DNA of 64,000 bases. Source: Cryptomeria japonica (Eukaryota; Streptophyta; Pinopsida; Cupressales; Cupressaceae). The notes beneath the pieces were generated by a model that saw only the letters and a program-made list of their open reading frames with translations, made no database searches and was not told the DNA's origin. Location of the stretch: NCBI RefSeq assembly GCF_030272615.1, contig NC_081410.1, positions 116,447,140 through 116,511,139 on the forward strand, written 5' to 3'. A program made the translations under genes and the position numbers. Of this stretch, positions 32,215 to 45,344 are shown in pieces (position 1 is the first letter of the stretch; the number at the start of each line of letters is the position of its first letter).

Positions 32215-35010
32215 CTAATCAAGCAAGTCATCTACCTCCCCATCTCGTTGAAGATTGTTTTGAGAAGGTGGACAATATGCAAGAGGAGAAACTTTGAGCA
32301 TGATAAATGGAGCTATCACAAGTTCCAAACAAGGATCATGCTCTAATGATGGATCACTTTGTCTGTTACTAGGATCTAGGATTAATACTTGTGAAAAATG
32401 TTTAGATAAATCATTGTCAACATCAGCATATTCATATTCATCACTTGAATCAACATTGTTAGCATGAACATCATTTTCATTCATCTCTTCATCGAGATTA
32501 ATTAAAATAGGATCTTTAATTGGAATAGAACACGAACCATCATTTTTCTTAAGCATTTTATATCTTAGAGATTTAGGTTGAACTTCCTCCCTAGGGTTAG
32601 GTGGAGGCTAGACAAATGGGATCATTTCAACATTTGGAGTCTTCGGGGAGGAAACGGGTTGAGAAGCCAATTCATAAGCTCTAGCACGATGTCTTCGTTG
32701 GTTTTCTCTCACACAATGGTTTCTTTTAGTTTAGTTGAAAGTTGTGAAGGTTTGGGATCAACAAGCATAGGCTTCTTCTCTTCTTTAAAAGAAGGATACG
32801 AAGGAGAAGGTTTTTTAGGTTGAAAGATAGGGGATGCCAGGTGCTTTCCTTTGTAAGATGAAGGAGGTGGAATCGCAACATATAAAGGAGGAGCATAAGG
32901 TGTCATAAGAAGACCAGGTCCATCATGAGGAGGAATAAGTCTCTTATGAAGAAGAGGAATGGGATTAGGATCTCTAGGCTTACTCAAGGATAGGATCATC
33001 TCATTCTTCCATCTTTGATAAGATTGAAAAAGAGCATCACTTCGAGGCTTAAGAGGTTCAAATTTTTTAGACCAAAACTAATCAAGATTAACATCTCCTT
33101 GCCTCATCCTGGGTTGGTACATGCTATGAATAATTGTTACATTTTTTAATCAAGAGGGAATTTCAAGCACTTATGAACAATAGAAGGGATCACTTTCATG
33201 GAAGAGAGCCAAGTTTGTCCTAACTTCACACAAAAATTTTGATGTCAGAATAATAGCAAAATTAACATCTAAAGATTTAGTACGAACCTCAACGGGAAGG
33301 GTAATAGAGCCAATAGGAGGAAAAAAGAAACCATCAAAGATCTTAATTATCATATCATATTGATCATATGCCACGCGATGCATTGTAAGTTATAAAGATA
33401 TTCTTCAGCTATCACATTCACCATGCATGCGGTCCTCAATGAGCATGCCTCTTGAAAGCATGTTTTTTATCCTCGCAATGATGTATAGTGGGCCATCAGG
33501 TGCTTCAATAGTTTCACTAGGATCAAATGTAATAAATAGGTCCTTAGGGGGTGTAGGTTTATCAGTAAGATTCACCACATTATTGGACTCAAGGCCAAGA
33601 TCATTAAGAGAAAAGGCAAGATGCTCAAACACAATCACATTAATAGAATGAGAAGGCAAAAGATTGGTAAAGATTTGGAGAATTTGATTCAAAGGAGCTA
33701 CGGATTTGTTTCCTTTGTCATTCATGTCAGCTATAGATATGGTATTGTTATCAATAAGGTTGCAGATCTTACTTTGTAGGGAATAACACTTTTCAATGTC
33801 ATGACCAGGTTGATGATGATATTGGCAAAAGGCTTTAGCATCATATAGGTGGTAAAGGTTGGGTTGTGTGAATTAGTTTGATGGGAGGAAGTTTCAACGC
33901 ACTTTTGTATCAATTGTGTCATAATGTTATACAAAGATTCAAAAAGAGGAGTAAATTAATTTCTAAAATACTTGGACAAAGGAGGCACACCTGTTCTTGC
34001 AGCTCCTACCTAGGTATTGTTGTTTTCATCGAACTTGGTGAATCCTTTATTCGGTTTAAACTTCACAAAAGGTTGTTGAGCACTTTCATTCTTATCAACC
34101 GAAGCCATTGAAGGAGATGATTCAAATTAACTCACTTGAAGTTGATAGTTATGAAGTATTGCGCACAACTGCATAAAGAAGTAAGCTAAGAAAATAGAAT
34201 CTTATCCCTAATGTCTTTTTGCAAATTAGAAATGAAAATTCTTTGAACATCTTGATCAGGCATAGGATAAGAAATTTGAAATTGGACATGTTTGATTGGG
34301 ATGGAGTAACATTGTTAAATGGAGGAGGAGGTTGAGAATAAGGACGCGAAACACTATGATAGGTAGGTATGGGAGATGATTGGGTAAAAAATGGAAGACT
34401 CGTGGAAGGAGGTATGAAAAACCATTGATTAACAATGTTGCCCCCTTGAATGACATGTGTAGGAATAACATTTTGTTTGGAAGTAGCCATATGATGTTGG
34501 ATGTGAAAGTAGGCATACTAGGCATAGAAGTAGGCATGGGAATAGAATGATTAACTTCAATAGAAGGTTGAGTGTAACCAAGGGCTTAAACACAACTTTT
34601 CAAAGGCATAATATTAGTGTCAATAATATGAGATGGACCACACAACAAATCAACACCAATTTTATCACTTTGAACCATTATTTTTAATCCTTCAATCAAT
34701 GGGATAGCCTGACTTTTCAAGTATTGTTGACTCATCCATTGTTGAAGATTTTCAAATTTATTGCCAATCTTCTCCAATTGGTCAATGGAAACCCTAGTTA
34801 ATGATTCAACCTCATCATGAGAATTATGTAAATAATGGGGATAAATGACATCATTTGTTGGAATAGAAGAACCACCCACATTCTCATGAAACAAGTTATC
34901 CAAATTAGGCTCCATATCCTTAGTAATTAAACCTTGGGAAGCCTTAATTATACAACTTCTCACGGGAATATTATAGGTAGGACTAATAGTAGTAAAACTC
35001 GTGCACAAAG
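32215..35010 (-). pseudogene. Gag-protease polyprotein of the nested element, decayed
   Basis: Right to left: N-terminal region open at 35008-34586 with QLEKIGNKFENLQQWMSQQ and AIPLIEG, matching the N-terminus of the first element; Pro/Ser-rich linker (34490-34256); variant knuckle CQYHHQPGHDIEKC at about 33830-33780 (second Cys replaced by His); NDKGNKSVAPLNQILQIFTN (33725 onward); protease part with FDGFFFPPIGSITLPVEV (33330-33280), its active-site segment degraded; Pro-rich region (32999-32709); motif NHCVRENQRRHRARAYELA (32721-32665); and acidic tail with DPSLEHDPCLEL and EVDDLLD ending at 32215. Several frameshifts separate these parts. The last two blocks match the first element. Confidence 0.75.
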
Positions 35011-35639
35011 GAAGGAAATTTAAATTTGAATCTGAAAATTATGATTAAGCAATACAAAATTTTGTGAAAATGATTGATTAACCAATTAATTAAGCGATTT
35101 GATTTAACATCCATAAAAATCAAATCTGAAAATTAAATTTAAAATTATGCAACCCTCGTGGTAATTTTAGAATTATAAATTAGGGTTTTAGTAAATTCAA
35201 CCACTAAATTTATCTAATTCAATTTGAAAATGAGATCTATGAGGGAAATTTTGAATTTTAAATGAAATGGATAATCAGATCTTAAATGGTAAATCCAAAT
35301 TAGGCAACCCACAAGCTTAATTTTAGAATTAAAAATTAGGGTTTTTGTGAGCTTAACCGCTAAATTTTGAAAATTGCATGAAAATTTCAACTTACAAATG
35401 TAAATTTGAATTTGAAATTCCATAAACACTCAAATCTAAGAACATAAATCAGAATTGTAGGTGTAAGGAGTCGGGTTCACCAAAATGTTTTGGGTGAATC
35501 AAATTAGGGTTCCCACCATAGAAGGAAGAAATCGCTAATTTTATTGCTTAAGACCAATACATTCAAAAGATTGTTCCAGTCCAATAGATCTAGTCACGAA
35601 CCAGCAAGCATTCAGACTCACTGCCTAGGGTCCATCCAC

Positions 35640-38600
35640 TTCATCCCTAGCAAACACTCAATATAATATTTTGGATCACCTTAGGAAGACCCCTATACAG
35701 ATTTTCATCTTAGATTTTCTAAACACATCACCTATTCATCAAGATATCCTCACCAAAGCTTTACAAGAGACTCGTGTCTCCACTAAAATATATTCAACAC
35801 AATTCCAAGCTTTGGTGGTACACCTCTCATCCACTTACGACATCTCATTTATCCAAAGTCATATGCCTTCTATTGAACCAAACCATAACACTCTGTCCAT
35901 ATTGAAGTCCTTATCAACAAACACAAAGTGAAGTAGTTTTAGTTGGATAATGGTTCTACCCTAAATCTTTGTACTTTAAATTATATCAAACAAGTGGGGT
36001 ACACTCAAATGATCTAGCAGGCCAAGTGATTACTATCAAAGCTTATGACAATGTAGAGAGAAATTTTGAATGCACAATTTCTCTTCCAATTAAGGTGTGT
36101 CTAGCATTATAACACACAATGTGCTATTTGATTTATCTTGATCTACCATATAACATCCTCCTTGGTCGCCCATGGATTCATGTCATGCAAGTCGTGCCCT
36201 CCACCTATCACCAATGCTTACAGCTTCCTTACAATGACACTAAAATCACCATCCATGTAGACCCTAAGCCTTTTGAGTATTGTTAATCTATTGAGGCCTT
36301 GTTCCCCCATTCACATCATTTCCCAAGAACTAAGATTGAGAATCCCAATGTAAGCTCCTTATAGTCCTACATCAATCCTAACACTATCCTTTCATCCACC
36401 TGAGTCAAAGCTACCCATGAGTCCACATATTCTAAGATCAATATCAATGACAAAAGGTCTGGGTAATATGAGCTACGTGATTCTTTTACTAATGGTATTA
36501 TGCCCCTGGATCCTCATACCTATGGAAGACCTTCCTCCTAGCACAAACAAAAGGAGATATTGATAGTTAATTTTGGCTCTATTGCATTCCATTCACCTAG
36601 AGCTCTAAATTAGGTAGTAATTGAGGGAGGCATTAATCAGTGGATTTACAAAGATGAGCCTAGGCATAGTGATACCCTCATTGAATATTTCAAAGAGGTA
36701 TATCCTAGATCACAACAACTTTCTATGCACAAATAGAATTATCAAGGAAAACATTGGGGTTGTGAAGAACAAGGAATGAGAAAACTCATTGAAGTGGTGG
36801 AAAACCCCAAATAGCAAGGGCTTGGGTATGGATCCAAATATAATGAGGTCTCAACTTTAGTAGGTCCTTTCCATAAATCAAGATAGTTTATGTCATCGTG
36901 GATGATATTCTTGAAGAGGCAATCAAGAGAGCCTATAACGATATAGATATCTCGTCCTTTTTTGATAACTCCACATTAACCATTGAACTATTCCCTCACC
37001 ACCTTGAGCTAATAGATAGAGACCAATGAGGGATTGCCCATCTTGATACCTTTAAGAGGGATGAAGTTATCATGTATTTTATGGGCACTTATGAGTATAT
37101 ACCACACTAAGAGCATGATGCAAACTATGTCTATAAGCTTGATCCATAAGCTTACTTTTGGGACAAGGAATTCTTTAGTCGCAAAAATGAAAATCAAAGA
37201 TCTTCTAGTGAAAACCTTTCTAAGGCACTCATAGACCATGAAAAAGTAAAAATAAAGGGTATATCTTCTAGTGAAAACCTCTATAAGGTGCCAAAGGATG
37301 AGGATACTTCTCTTCCGCTCATGGACACTCAATGACTTAAGAGATCGTCCATTTTAATAGAGGAAACGCAAGAGATCGACTTGGAAACCGAAGATTATAC
37401 CAAGATTACTTTTATTGCATCGTATTTATCCAATAAAGAACATCATATTTTTTCCCACCTACTCAAGAAAGTGGCCATTAATTTTGCATGGTCATATTCA
37501 CATATGCTTAGGTTGGACCCCTCCCTCATGGTGCATCACTTGGTTGTACATCCAGAGGCCAAACCAATTAAACAAAATTTAAGAAATTTGCATCCCTAAG
37601 AGGCACTTCTGGTTAAAACAAAATTAGAAAAATTGTTGGAGGCCAAATTCATCTGCCCCATAGACTACTCCAACTAGATATCTAACATAGTATCGGTTTT
37701 TAACCAACTAGGGGCATTATAATTTGCACTTAATTCAAGGACCTCAACAAGGCATGTCAAAATATTGATTAACTACTTTCCAACATCGATGTCCTTGTAG
37801 ATCTCACTATGGGACACGAGATGCTTTCATTAATGGATTGTCTTCCTAGATACAATCAAATCAATATTTTCCTTAAAGGCCAATGTAAGACCCCTTTTAC
37901 TACGCCATAGGGCACCTTTAGCTATTATCTCATTCCATTTCATCTAAAGAATGCATGAGCTACTTATGAAAGGACCATAACACTTATTTTTCATGGCTTG
38001 ATTCACATAATTATAGAGGACTATATGGATAACTCTTTAGAAAATCAAAGAAAAGACTAGAACATCCCACTATCTTAGAGTGCATATTTTAGCATTTTGA
38101 AAAGTGTCAACTAAGGTTGAATCCCAAGAAATATGTGTTTGGTGTCACTTCAAGGAATCTACTGGGATTCATAGTGTCTAGAAGAGGTATCAAGGTGGGT
38201 CCTACAAAATTCAAAGTTGTCATGAAAATGCATCCTCCTAAGACTCTCAAACAGTTAAAAAGCCTCCAAGGCAAGCTCCAGTCCATCTACAGATTTATAG
38301 CATATCTTGCTAACAAGTTCCAACCTTTTACGTACTTGCTCCACAAAGATATAGCTTTCAAATGGCATTCAACATGCCAATAGGACTTTGAGAAGATCAA
38401 AGAGTATATGGCCAATCCACCTGTCTTGGTGCTTCTCATTCTTGGGAAGTCATCGTTACTTTACATTTAAACTACATCAATTGCATTGGGGCACTCCTTG
38501 TGTAGCATGATGATAACGACTGAAAATGGGCCATTTATTATATTAGTTGTACTCTATTTGGGTATGAACTTAATTATACACCTATGGAAAGATCATGTTT

Positions 38601-40665
38601 AACAGTCGTCTTTAGCTCCCAAAATCTTAAACATTACATGCTTAATCACAAAGTCCAACTCATATCTAAGGTAGATTCGCTAAAATATTTTCTATCCAAC
38701 TTAATGCTCACAGTCATGTAACTAAACTAAGTGAATTTGGCATACATTGTGTGGATCAAAAAGTAGTCAAGGACCAAATCATTGCAAATCAACTTGTTGA
38801 TGCCCCTTTCGTTGATGCTTACCCTTTGGCCACTAATTTTTTAGATGAGAAAATATTTACCATCACGGACAATATTCATGGAAACTGTATTTTGATGATT
38901 CTTACACGTCCCATGGATTAGGTGTAGGAGTTGGTCCTCTTTGTTACTCCTCAAGAAGACTTTATTCCATAAGCATTTTGATTGGTGTGTACCAATAACA
39001 TGGTGAAGTATGAGGATTTAATCACGGGTCTTAGAATTGTTATCTTATGGCACATCATCCATTTACAAGTCTATGGATACTCCCAAGTTATCATCAAATA
39101 AGTCAATGATGAATCCCAAACTAGATATGATAAAATGTTGCCTTACAAATGCATGGTGGATGACTTCTAGAAGTATTTTCAATCTATTCAGTTTGATCAA
39201 GTTCCAAGGCATCAAAACAAATAAACAGATATCATGGCTACAATAGGGTATCCCTTAGATACGCCTCAAGACAACCACAAGTGTGAATTTTCAGAAGATC
39301 AACTTCTATTCCTTGTCTATGAGGTCCTGAATACTAAGATGGTGTGGAAAATCGTTGGTCCTGAGTTTCCTTGGTACTAAGACATCTACACCTACCTAAA
39401 AGAAAATTTCCTTCTACATGAGCTTTCACAAAATCAATGTCAAAACTTCATCCATCACACATCTTGTTACCTAATCCTTGGAGATACTCTATATCGTCAA
39501 GGTTATCACAATGTCTAAACTCGACGAAAGCTAATCTTGCGTTGAAAGAAGTATGTGCTAGAACTTGTGGTACTCATACTAGTGGTGTAGTCCTTGCAAA
39601 GTAGCTTCTTAGAGAAGTATATTATTGGCCTATAATAGAACATGAGACTCGTGATTATGTCAAGAAGTGTCTCCCTTGTTAGCAACATGGCGACCTAATG
39701 CATATTCTTTCACAAGACCTACAACCAATTACTACACCGTGGCTCTTTTCTCAGTAGGGGCTTTGACCTCATCAGCAAGATACACCCACCCTCTTCTAAT
39801 GGACACAAGTTTATCATTACTGCTGCAAAATATTTTACCAAGTGGGTGGAAGCCATCCCTCTCACCCTCACTACTGATGTCCAAAATTTCAAATTCATCC
39901 TCTACCACATTCTTTGTTATTATGGCATCCCATCCACCATTAATACTGACAATGGTAGCCCTTTCAAAAACCAACATGTCAAAGATCTTTGTGATACATT
40001 TCATATCCAACATTGTTGGTCCACTCCATACTACCCTCAAGGTAACAGTCAAGTTGAGGCAACCAACAAAACCCTCCTCAAAATCATGAATAAGGTTGTC
40101 AATGAAAATGGTCATGATTATCACCTCCTTCTTAACACCCCCACCACCCCCCCCCCCCTCGACCCCCCTCCCACCCTCACCATGCACCCTTACCTTTGGG
40201 AATAACATAACAGTATTTGTACCCATACCCGCATTACTCCATATTCCCTTGTATATGGTGTCAATACACTCTTGCCAACTGAGGTTGAAATACCCTCATT
40301 ACATGTATCACTGAAGAATTTTTGTTTCTAATGAGGAGTATCGTTTGGCACGCTTGAATAAGTTGGACCTATAAGATTAATGGAATTAGGCGGCCTGTGA
40401 CCACCTCTAGGTATATCAAAATAGGCTTAGAAGGAACTACAAAAAAATTAGGCCACGTCAATTCCAAGTGGCTAATCTAGTTCTTAAAGAAAATCAGAAA
40501 ACTCAACAAGACCATGAAAAGTAAGGCAAGTTTGAGCCCAATCGGATTGGTTTGCATGATCACAGCAAAGTATGGTTCAAAAGCTTATCAATTGTCAAGT
40601 CCCAACAAGGAACCTTTGAGTGATCCTCTTAACATTATTCATATAAAAAGGTTCTTTGCCTAAGT
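35640..40665 (+). pseudogene. Pol region (protease to integrase) of the Tat-lineage element
   Basis: Order of domains: linker LDHLRKTPIQIFILDFL (35670); protease end [20 protein letters not shown] (about 36150-36210); pre-RT text LRLDPSLMVHHLVVHPEAKP (37500-37570); RT with YNQINIFPKGQCKTPFTTP (about 37850-37910), LKNA and YERTITLIFHGLIHII, and the catalytic box as DYMDNSL (expected YVDD) near 38025; RNase H; an extra RNase H at 38900-39240 (CTNNMAKYEDLITGLRIVI); integrase zinc part LAK-LLREVYYWPIIEHETR and DYVKKCLPC (39590-39680); integrase core at 39760-40090 with NTDNGSPF and QVEATNKTLL, keeping two visible DDE acidic residues; and a C-terminal piece ending NIIHIKRFFA at 40662. Stops and frameshifts are frequent. 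Confidence 0.85.
40129..40190 (+). repeat. C-rich tract within the integrase reading frame
   Basis: About 60 bp of cccaccacccccc-type sequence interrupt the normal integrase text after YHLLLNTP. It looks like a low-complexity expansion. Confidence 0.8.
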
Positions 40666-43600
40666 CATCTAAGTGTACTCTTACTTTTCAAAAATCAATA
40701 AAATACAAAAAAAAATGCAACGAACATAGAGGCTTCTCTTCGAGAGTTAAATGGCTAAATTTAAATCCATTACTTGTAATATATAGAAAGAGAGAAATCC
40801 ATCAAAATGTACTTAATAATAACTCTTCCTGCTACATCCACAAAATCAAATCCAAATTGAATGCACCTAAGTAAAACCTTAATTTCATTTACAAGTGCAA
40901 TCGAATAGCCATTCATAACACATCATGTCTTGGAGTTTGTAGGTAAATCAACATGAATATTATCAAAAGATCTTTGAGGTCAAACATGGGTCAATAGCAA
41001 AATTTGCAAAGTGAATTTGACACACTATTAGTCTTGATCTAAGGGAAATTCCACATTTAATATCTCTGATGCATTCCATGTTTTGCGTTGGTTGCCTATG
41101 TTGCTTGTTGCAGAACCCCCATCATTGTTTACCATGGCCACATCTTACTTCAATTTTTGTGACAGTCCATATGAAAATGATAATAAGAGTTGATCAGTTT
41201 GTCCATGGACAATTTTGTCAAGGTCAAACAAGTGTGTTTGTGTCTTGTACATAGTGTCGGTCGTGTGTCTTCATCTAGTATCATTTGTACATATGTATCT
41301 TTAGGTATCATTATTTGCATCAGTGTCATGTGTTATCAAGATTGTGTTCCTCTCTAGCTAGTGCTTCAATAATTGTCTTTTAAGTCTTAGTGAAGCTTCA
41401 GGTGTCTCAGGTGTCACTTTTCATAGGGATCTGTAGTTTTGGTCTTTACAAGATGTATCCTTCTTCAAATCAAATCAAATCAGTTTCATCCATTTTTTTT
41501 TTTGGCAAAATATATTTGAGATGTTTTTTTATTTCGTTGATGTTTTTATTATTATTGTTAATTGCTATTTTGATCTTGTTATTTTTACCTCCTCATGGTC
41601 GTCTCGATTCTTTATATCATGGTTTGTTGTGAATCGTGAAACTAGAGGCATGATCTTGATCTTTTTGTTTGTTTTTGTCTTTTTTATGTGTCCTGCATTC
41701 TTCCAACATGGATCTTTGTTGTCTCGTGTTACGTTGGGGCATATCTTCTGCTTGTGGTTATCTAGCATCGCGGGACTAACCTTTTTGTTTGTTGTGTCAA
41801 TCCCATGCATTTGATATGAAGTCGCCTTGGTTCCTTATACGTTGGTGCATAATATCTCATGCTAAATCAAAATAAGTGCTCACTAGATGGCAGGGACCAT
41901 ATGGTGCTCCAAATCCCCCCACTCGTATTGCATCTACATTTTCCTAATCAATCTCATCCTGTGCATTTCCATCTTTTCTTTCCTGTTCCTAATCCAATGG
42001 ATTGGGAGTGTGCAAATGTGTCTTGTTTGATTCTTCTATCCTAGTTGTTGGTTATTGTGAGCAGTGTCTTTTGAGTTATCCATATCATTTAGTTCATATC
42101 ATCCATTTCATCATTGCATATTCACTGGTATTTGTATTGCATGTGAACATAATATAAACTTATTAGTTTATGTTATTATACTTTTCATTAACATTTTTCG
42201 TTTAATGCCATTGTCCATTATTATTTACATTAGGTTCGATATCATCCTTATCTAGTTGTATTATCTGTTGTCCTTTAGTGTTAGTATCATTGTCTATTAA
42301 ATACATTTTAATCATTTTCATTAAATTAATTCTTGTTCCTTATCAGTTACTTGCATTAGATATAATATAGACTTGTTAGTCTATATCATCTATTTTAGTT
42401 GCATTTTTTCATTCATTCTTGTAGAGTTTATTATCCTTTTCGTTTGCATTCTAAGTTCATTTAATCTTGCATACACCAGCATGTGATAAAATTTATTTCA
42501 TTTACCATTCTCACATTATACATTTCATATCATTATTAGGCATATTATTAAATATTAAGATCATTTTAGTTTGCCATCTATGTCATGTCCCCTTTTTTGC
42601 AAAAAAGTAGCTCTTACTAAATATAGTAAGTTCCCATTTCCCAAAATAGTAAGTTAGAGAGGACACATTGGAAACTACTATTTATTTAATATTTATATTG
42701 TCCCAATACAAATTACATATTTTGAGGAAGCTAAATATTAAATTAAATATTATTTTAATAATCTTCTTTTTGTGGGAATGGATTTTGGAAGTTTTATTAG
42801 CACCTTTGGGCATCTTTGGCTAATTTAAATTTGTTTATGTCAAAAGATATTTAATTTAAACATTTTCCTTCCTCTTGGCGAGGAGAATTGAGAAACTTCA
42901 CTTGGATTGTTTGTTGGCTTTTAGTGGTAACTGGCAATTTTTGTAAAGTTTCCAACTCATTGGGAGTTTGTACACACTTGACAAAAGATTGTTTCCTTTT
43001 CCTTGGAAATTATATTTTTGTGCCCATTTTGGTTTGAATTTGGATATATTGAGAAGGTGGACTTTTGGAATTCATTTTTGCTGCAAATTTTATCAAAGCT
43101 TATGCTTGTTTCTTCAATGGTTGTTAAACTAGTGGAGGGAACTATAGAAAGAGATTTTTTAAGGTTTCCAAGTGATCTAAGGATGGGAGTTAGACGGTTT
43201 CTAGATGGTCTAAGACAAGAGTCAAGGATTACCATAGAATTATCTTATTCAAAGGTTATCATTGTGCATATTGATATTAATTTCATATTTTATTTCAATA
43301 GTTTGCATGAATTTGGTTCAAGGGTTATACGAGAAATGTGACTTGCATTTTCAAATTTTGTTGTAGCTTTCATAATAGCATAGAAAATGTATTTTTATAT
43401 CATTTCATGTTTAATACCAATATTTTATTATTCCAAACAATTGTTGCAAGTGTGGTGAAGTTTCATTGAAAATTGTGTTGTTTTGGTTGTCCCTATTGAT
43501 ACCATTTGCTCTCAATTTGAAAAAGATTATTGCAAATGTTATTTGTTGCATAAATCTATTTTATTACAGTAAATAATCATTTATTCATAACTAAAAATTT

Positions 43601-45344
43601 ATACCATCAACTTTTTAACACTTTATTTGAAATTCATTGCATTTCAAGTGTGTTTGTTTAGCTAGTTTCTTGTTAATGTTTTAAGCAATTTTAAGAATTT
43701 TGTTGAGATATATTTTAAAGGTTTCAGTACTGATATAATTATTTATAAGAGTTATTACATTCCATCATATCAATATGGATATCCATACATCATAAACACA
43801 TGCATTCTCATACATCTCATTCTGACATCCATATACACAAGCATCACATCCGACATTACACATCAATTGCATCATATGTATACATAAGTATCACATCCTG
43901 CAAGACAACATCTATCACATCATAATCATAGCATTTCATATATGAGATTGTTGTTTTGTGGCATTTCATCTTATATTAATAAAATTGAATATCGCAACCC
44001 TTCACAGTATAACCTCAACAAACTTGAAGCTGAATCCATCTAAGACAACATTTGCATATGTAAATTTCTAGCAAAAGTTGAATATGGATATATTACAAAT
44101 CAAATACAAGTTTCTCATCCTATCGACCAAATGGTTATTAGCCATATGATTCGATTGCACAAGTGGATCCTCACACTTGTATGCATAAAGCTCATTCCCA
44201 TATTTTTGTTGTAAATATAAAGTAACTTAGCAAGTTAAAAGGTTTTTGTGGATGCTAATTATCGGATAACATACAATGTAAATGTGTACATCTATGCATA
44301 ATAGTAAAGTTAAGTTTAATAAACATTGTTTGGAGAATGAAATCATAGTATATTCACTAGTAACAATTAATAAGCTACATAATTTTCTGAAACAAATTCT
44401 TACGATTGACTCGCCATTTAACTGCTCCAATCAACTTAAGCTGATTGTAGTTGAAGTTCTAATATTTGTTAAATAGTAACATAATGATTTGAAACATCAG
44501 CATCAAATAATTAAAATTACACCATCTAAAATCGAGACAGTGAAATGAGAATAAACAAGAGAAAAAAAATTCTTATTGAATATTTAGGTTTTGTATCTAA
44601 GGCTCTGATCTAATAGTCAAGTTAGGTTGATCTATAGTGTCTCAATAAGTCAATCGAGTGCCATGATAAACTGCATCATAATTGAGTATACGATAAAAAT
44701 ATCTCCTTTTAATATCTTTTATTAGAAGAGGTGTAACCAATGGCGTTCCAAGATCTCTTTGCTTATTACATTTTATTTTTTAAATTACTCTAAATTATTG
44801 CCAATTCTGAATCCAGGAACAATACCATTACTAGTATGTCACTGACGATCGACCCTTCTCATAAAAGCTAGCAGGGTGTTGAAAAAACAAAAATTGTTCC
44901 CAAGCCTGCAATAGTTATACTTGTAACATGCATGTCCTATATTACGGGAATCATAACGTGCAATGATTATATGCTTCTTGTCAATCCTCCTCAACTGGAA
45001 AAGTTGTATACTGAAGCCTAGAACACCATCAATTACAAAAGTTAAATTCTGCAAATTATTCTAAGAATGCCGATTAAATAGCATCAACAAACAATAAATA
45101 GGCAACAAGTACACCAAATAAACTTGTGATAGTAACAGGAATTGCCACCATTGAAAGACAGCAACGAAGTGACAACACTATTATCTTCTTAGCTAAATCC
45201 ATAAGTTAACAAATACTAGAGCTTCCCCAGAGCTTTTACAAAATTTATGACAGCAGCAATCCTGAAGAATCTGCTCCAGCTTTGATTCTTCAAAATATTG
45301 TAAGGGGCCTTTGCTTACGTTAATTTAGATGATTAGAAATTGCC
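40666..45344. other. Unassigned AT-rich region between the gypsy pol and the bL21 gene
   Basis: About 4.7 kb without a supportable gene. The first 2 kb may be the 3' non-coding part of the Tat-type element. An LTR-like start (TGTCATGTCCCC) appears near 42580, without a partner copy. The stretch 43770-43930 is rich in catcacatc/catacat words. Frames at 41390-41814 and 43003-43341 show no recognisable domain. The last few hundred bases should include the 3' UTR of the bL21 gene. Confidence 0.45.

Larger units (their letters stand above)
29077..35612 (-). mobile_element. Second gag-protease-only LTR element, nested in the Tat-type element
   Basis: The 3' LTR is at 29077-31483 and starts TGTAGCATCC on the minus strand; it is about 1.18 kb without its nested solo LTR. 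The polypurine tract ctaaagtgggggataaa is at 31484-31500. A primer-site-like TGGTGAACCCGACTCC lies at about 35468-35484 (minus). The 5' LTR is present only as its last 122 bp (35491-35612), matching 29077-29118 plus 30343 onward. The rest of the 5' LTR and some of the host element are deleted at 35612. The interior (31501-35490) carries gag, a knuckle, protease and the same C-terminal blocks as the element at 14991-23264, and no RT, RNase H or integrase. The polypurine-tract neighbourhood also resembles that element. Confidence 0.85.
26839..40665 (+). mobile_element. Ty3/gypsy Tat-lineage element, split by a nested LTR element
   Basis: Gag up to the zinc knuckle lies at 28280-29076, and protease to integrase at 35640-40665, in the same orientation. 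The intervening 29077-35612 is a foreign minus-strand element. Together they form one gypsy polyprotein in normal order. The presence of a second, archaeal-type RNase H (CTNNMAKYEDLITGLR) between RT-RNase H and integrase points to the Tat/Ogre lineage. An LTR-like sequence starting TGTAGACACCC at 26839 is the likely 5' terminal region. The 3' LTR was not identified. Confidence 0.7.

Noticed and set aside
39732-40226. 164-codon minus-strand frame
   Set aside because: It is antisense to the integrase core at 39760-40090, which has recognisable NTDNG and QVEATNK motifs.
41390-41814. Overlapping Phe/Leu-rich plus-strand frames
   Set aside because: T-rich composition yields hydrophobic frames; no start context, domain or partner.
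42580-43960. 3' LTR of the Tat-type element
   Set aside because: The TGTCATGTCCCC start looks LTR-like, but it does not match the 26839 sequence and has no partner copy or polypurine tract.
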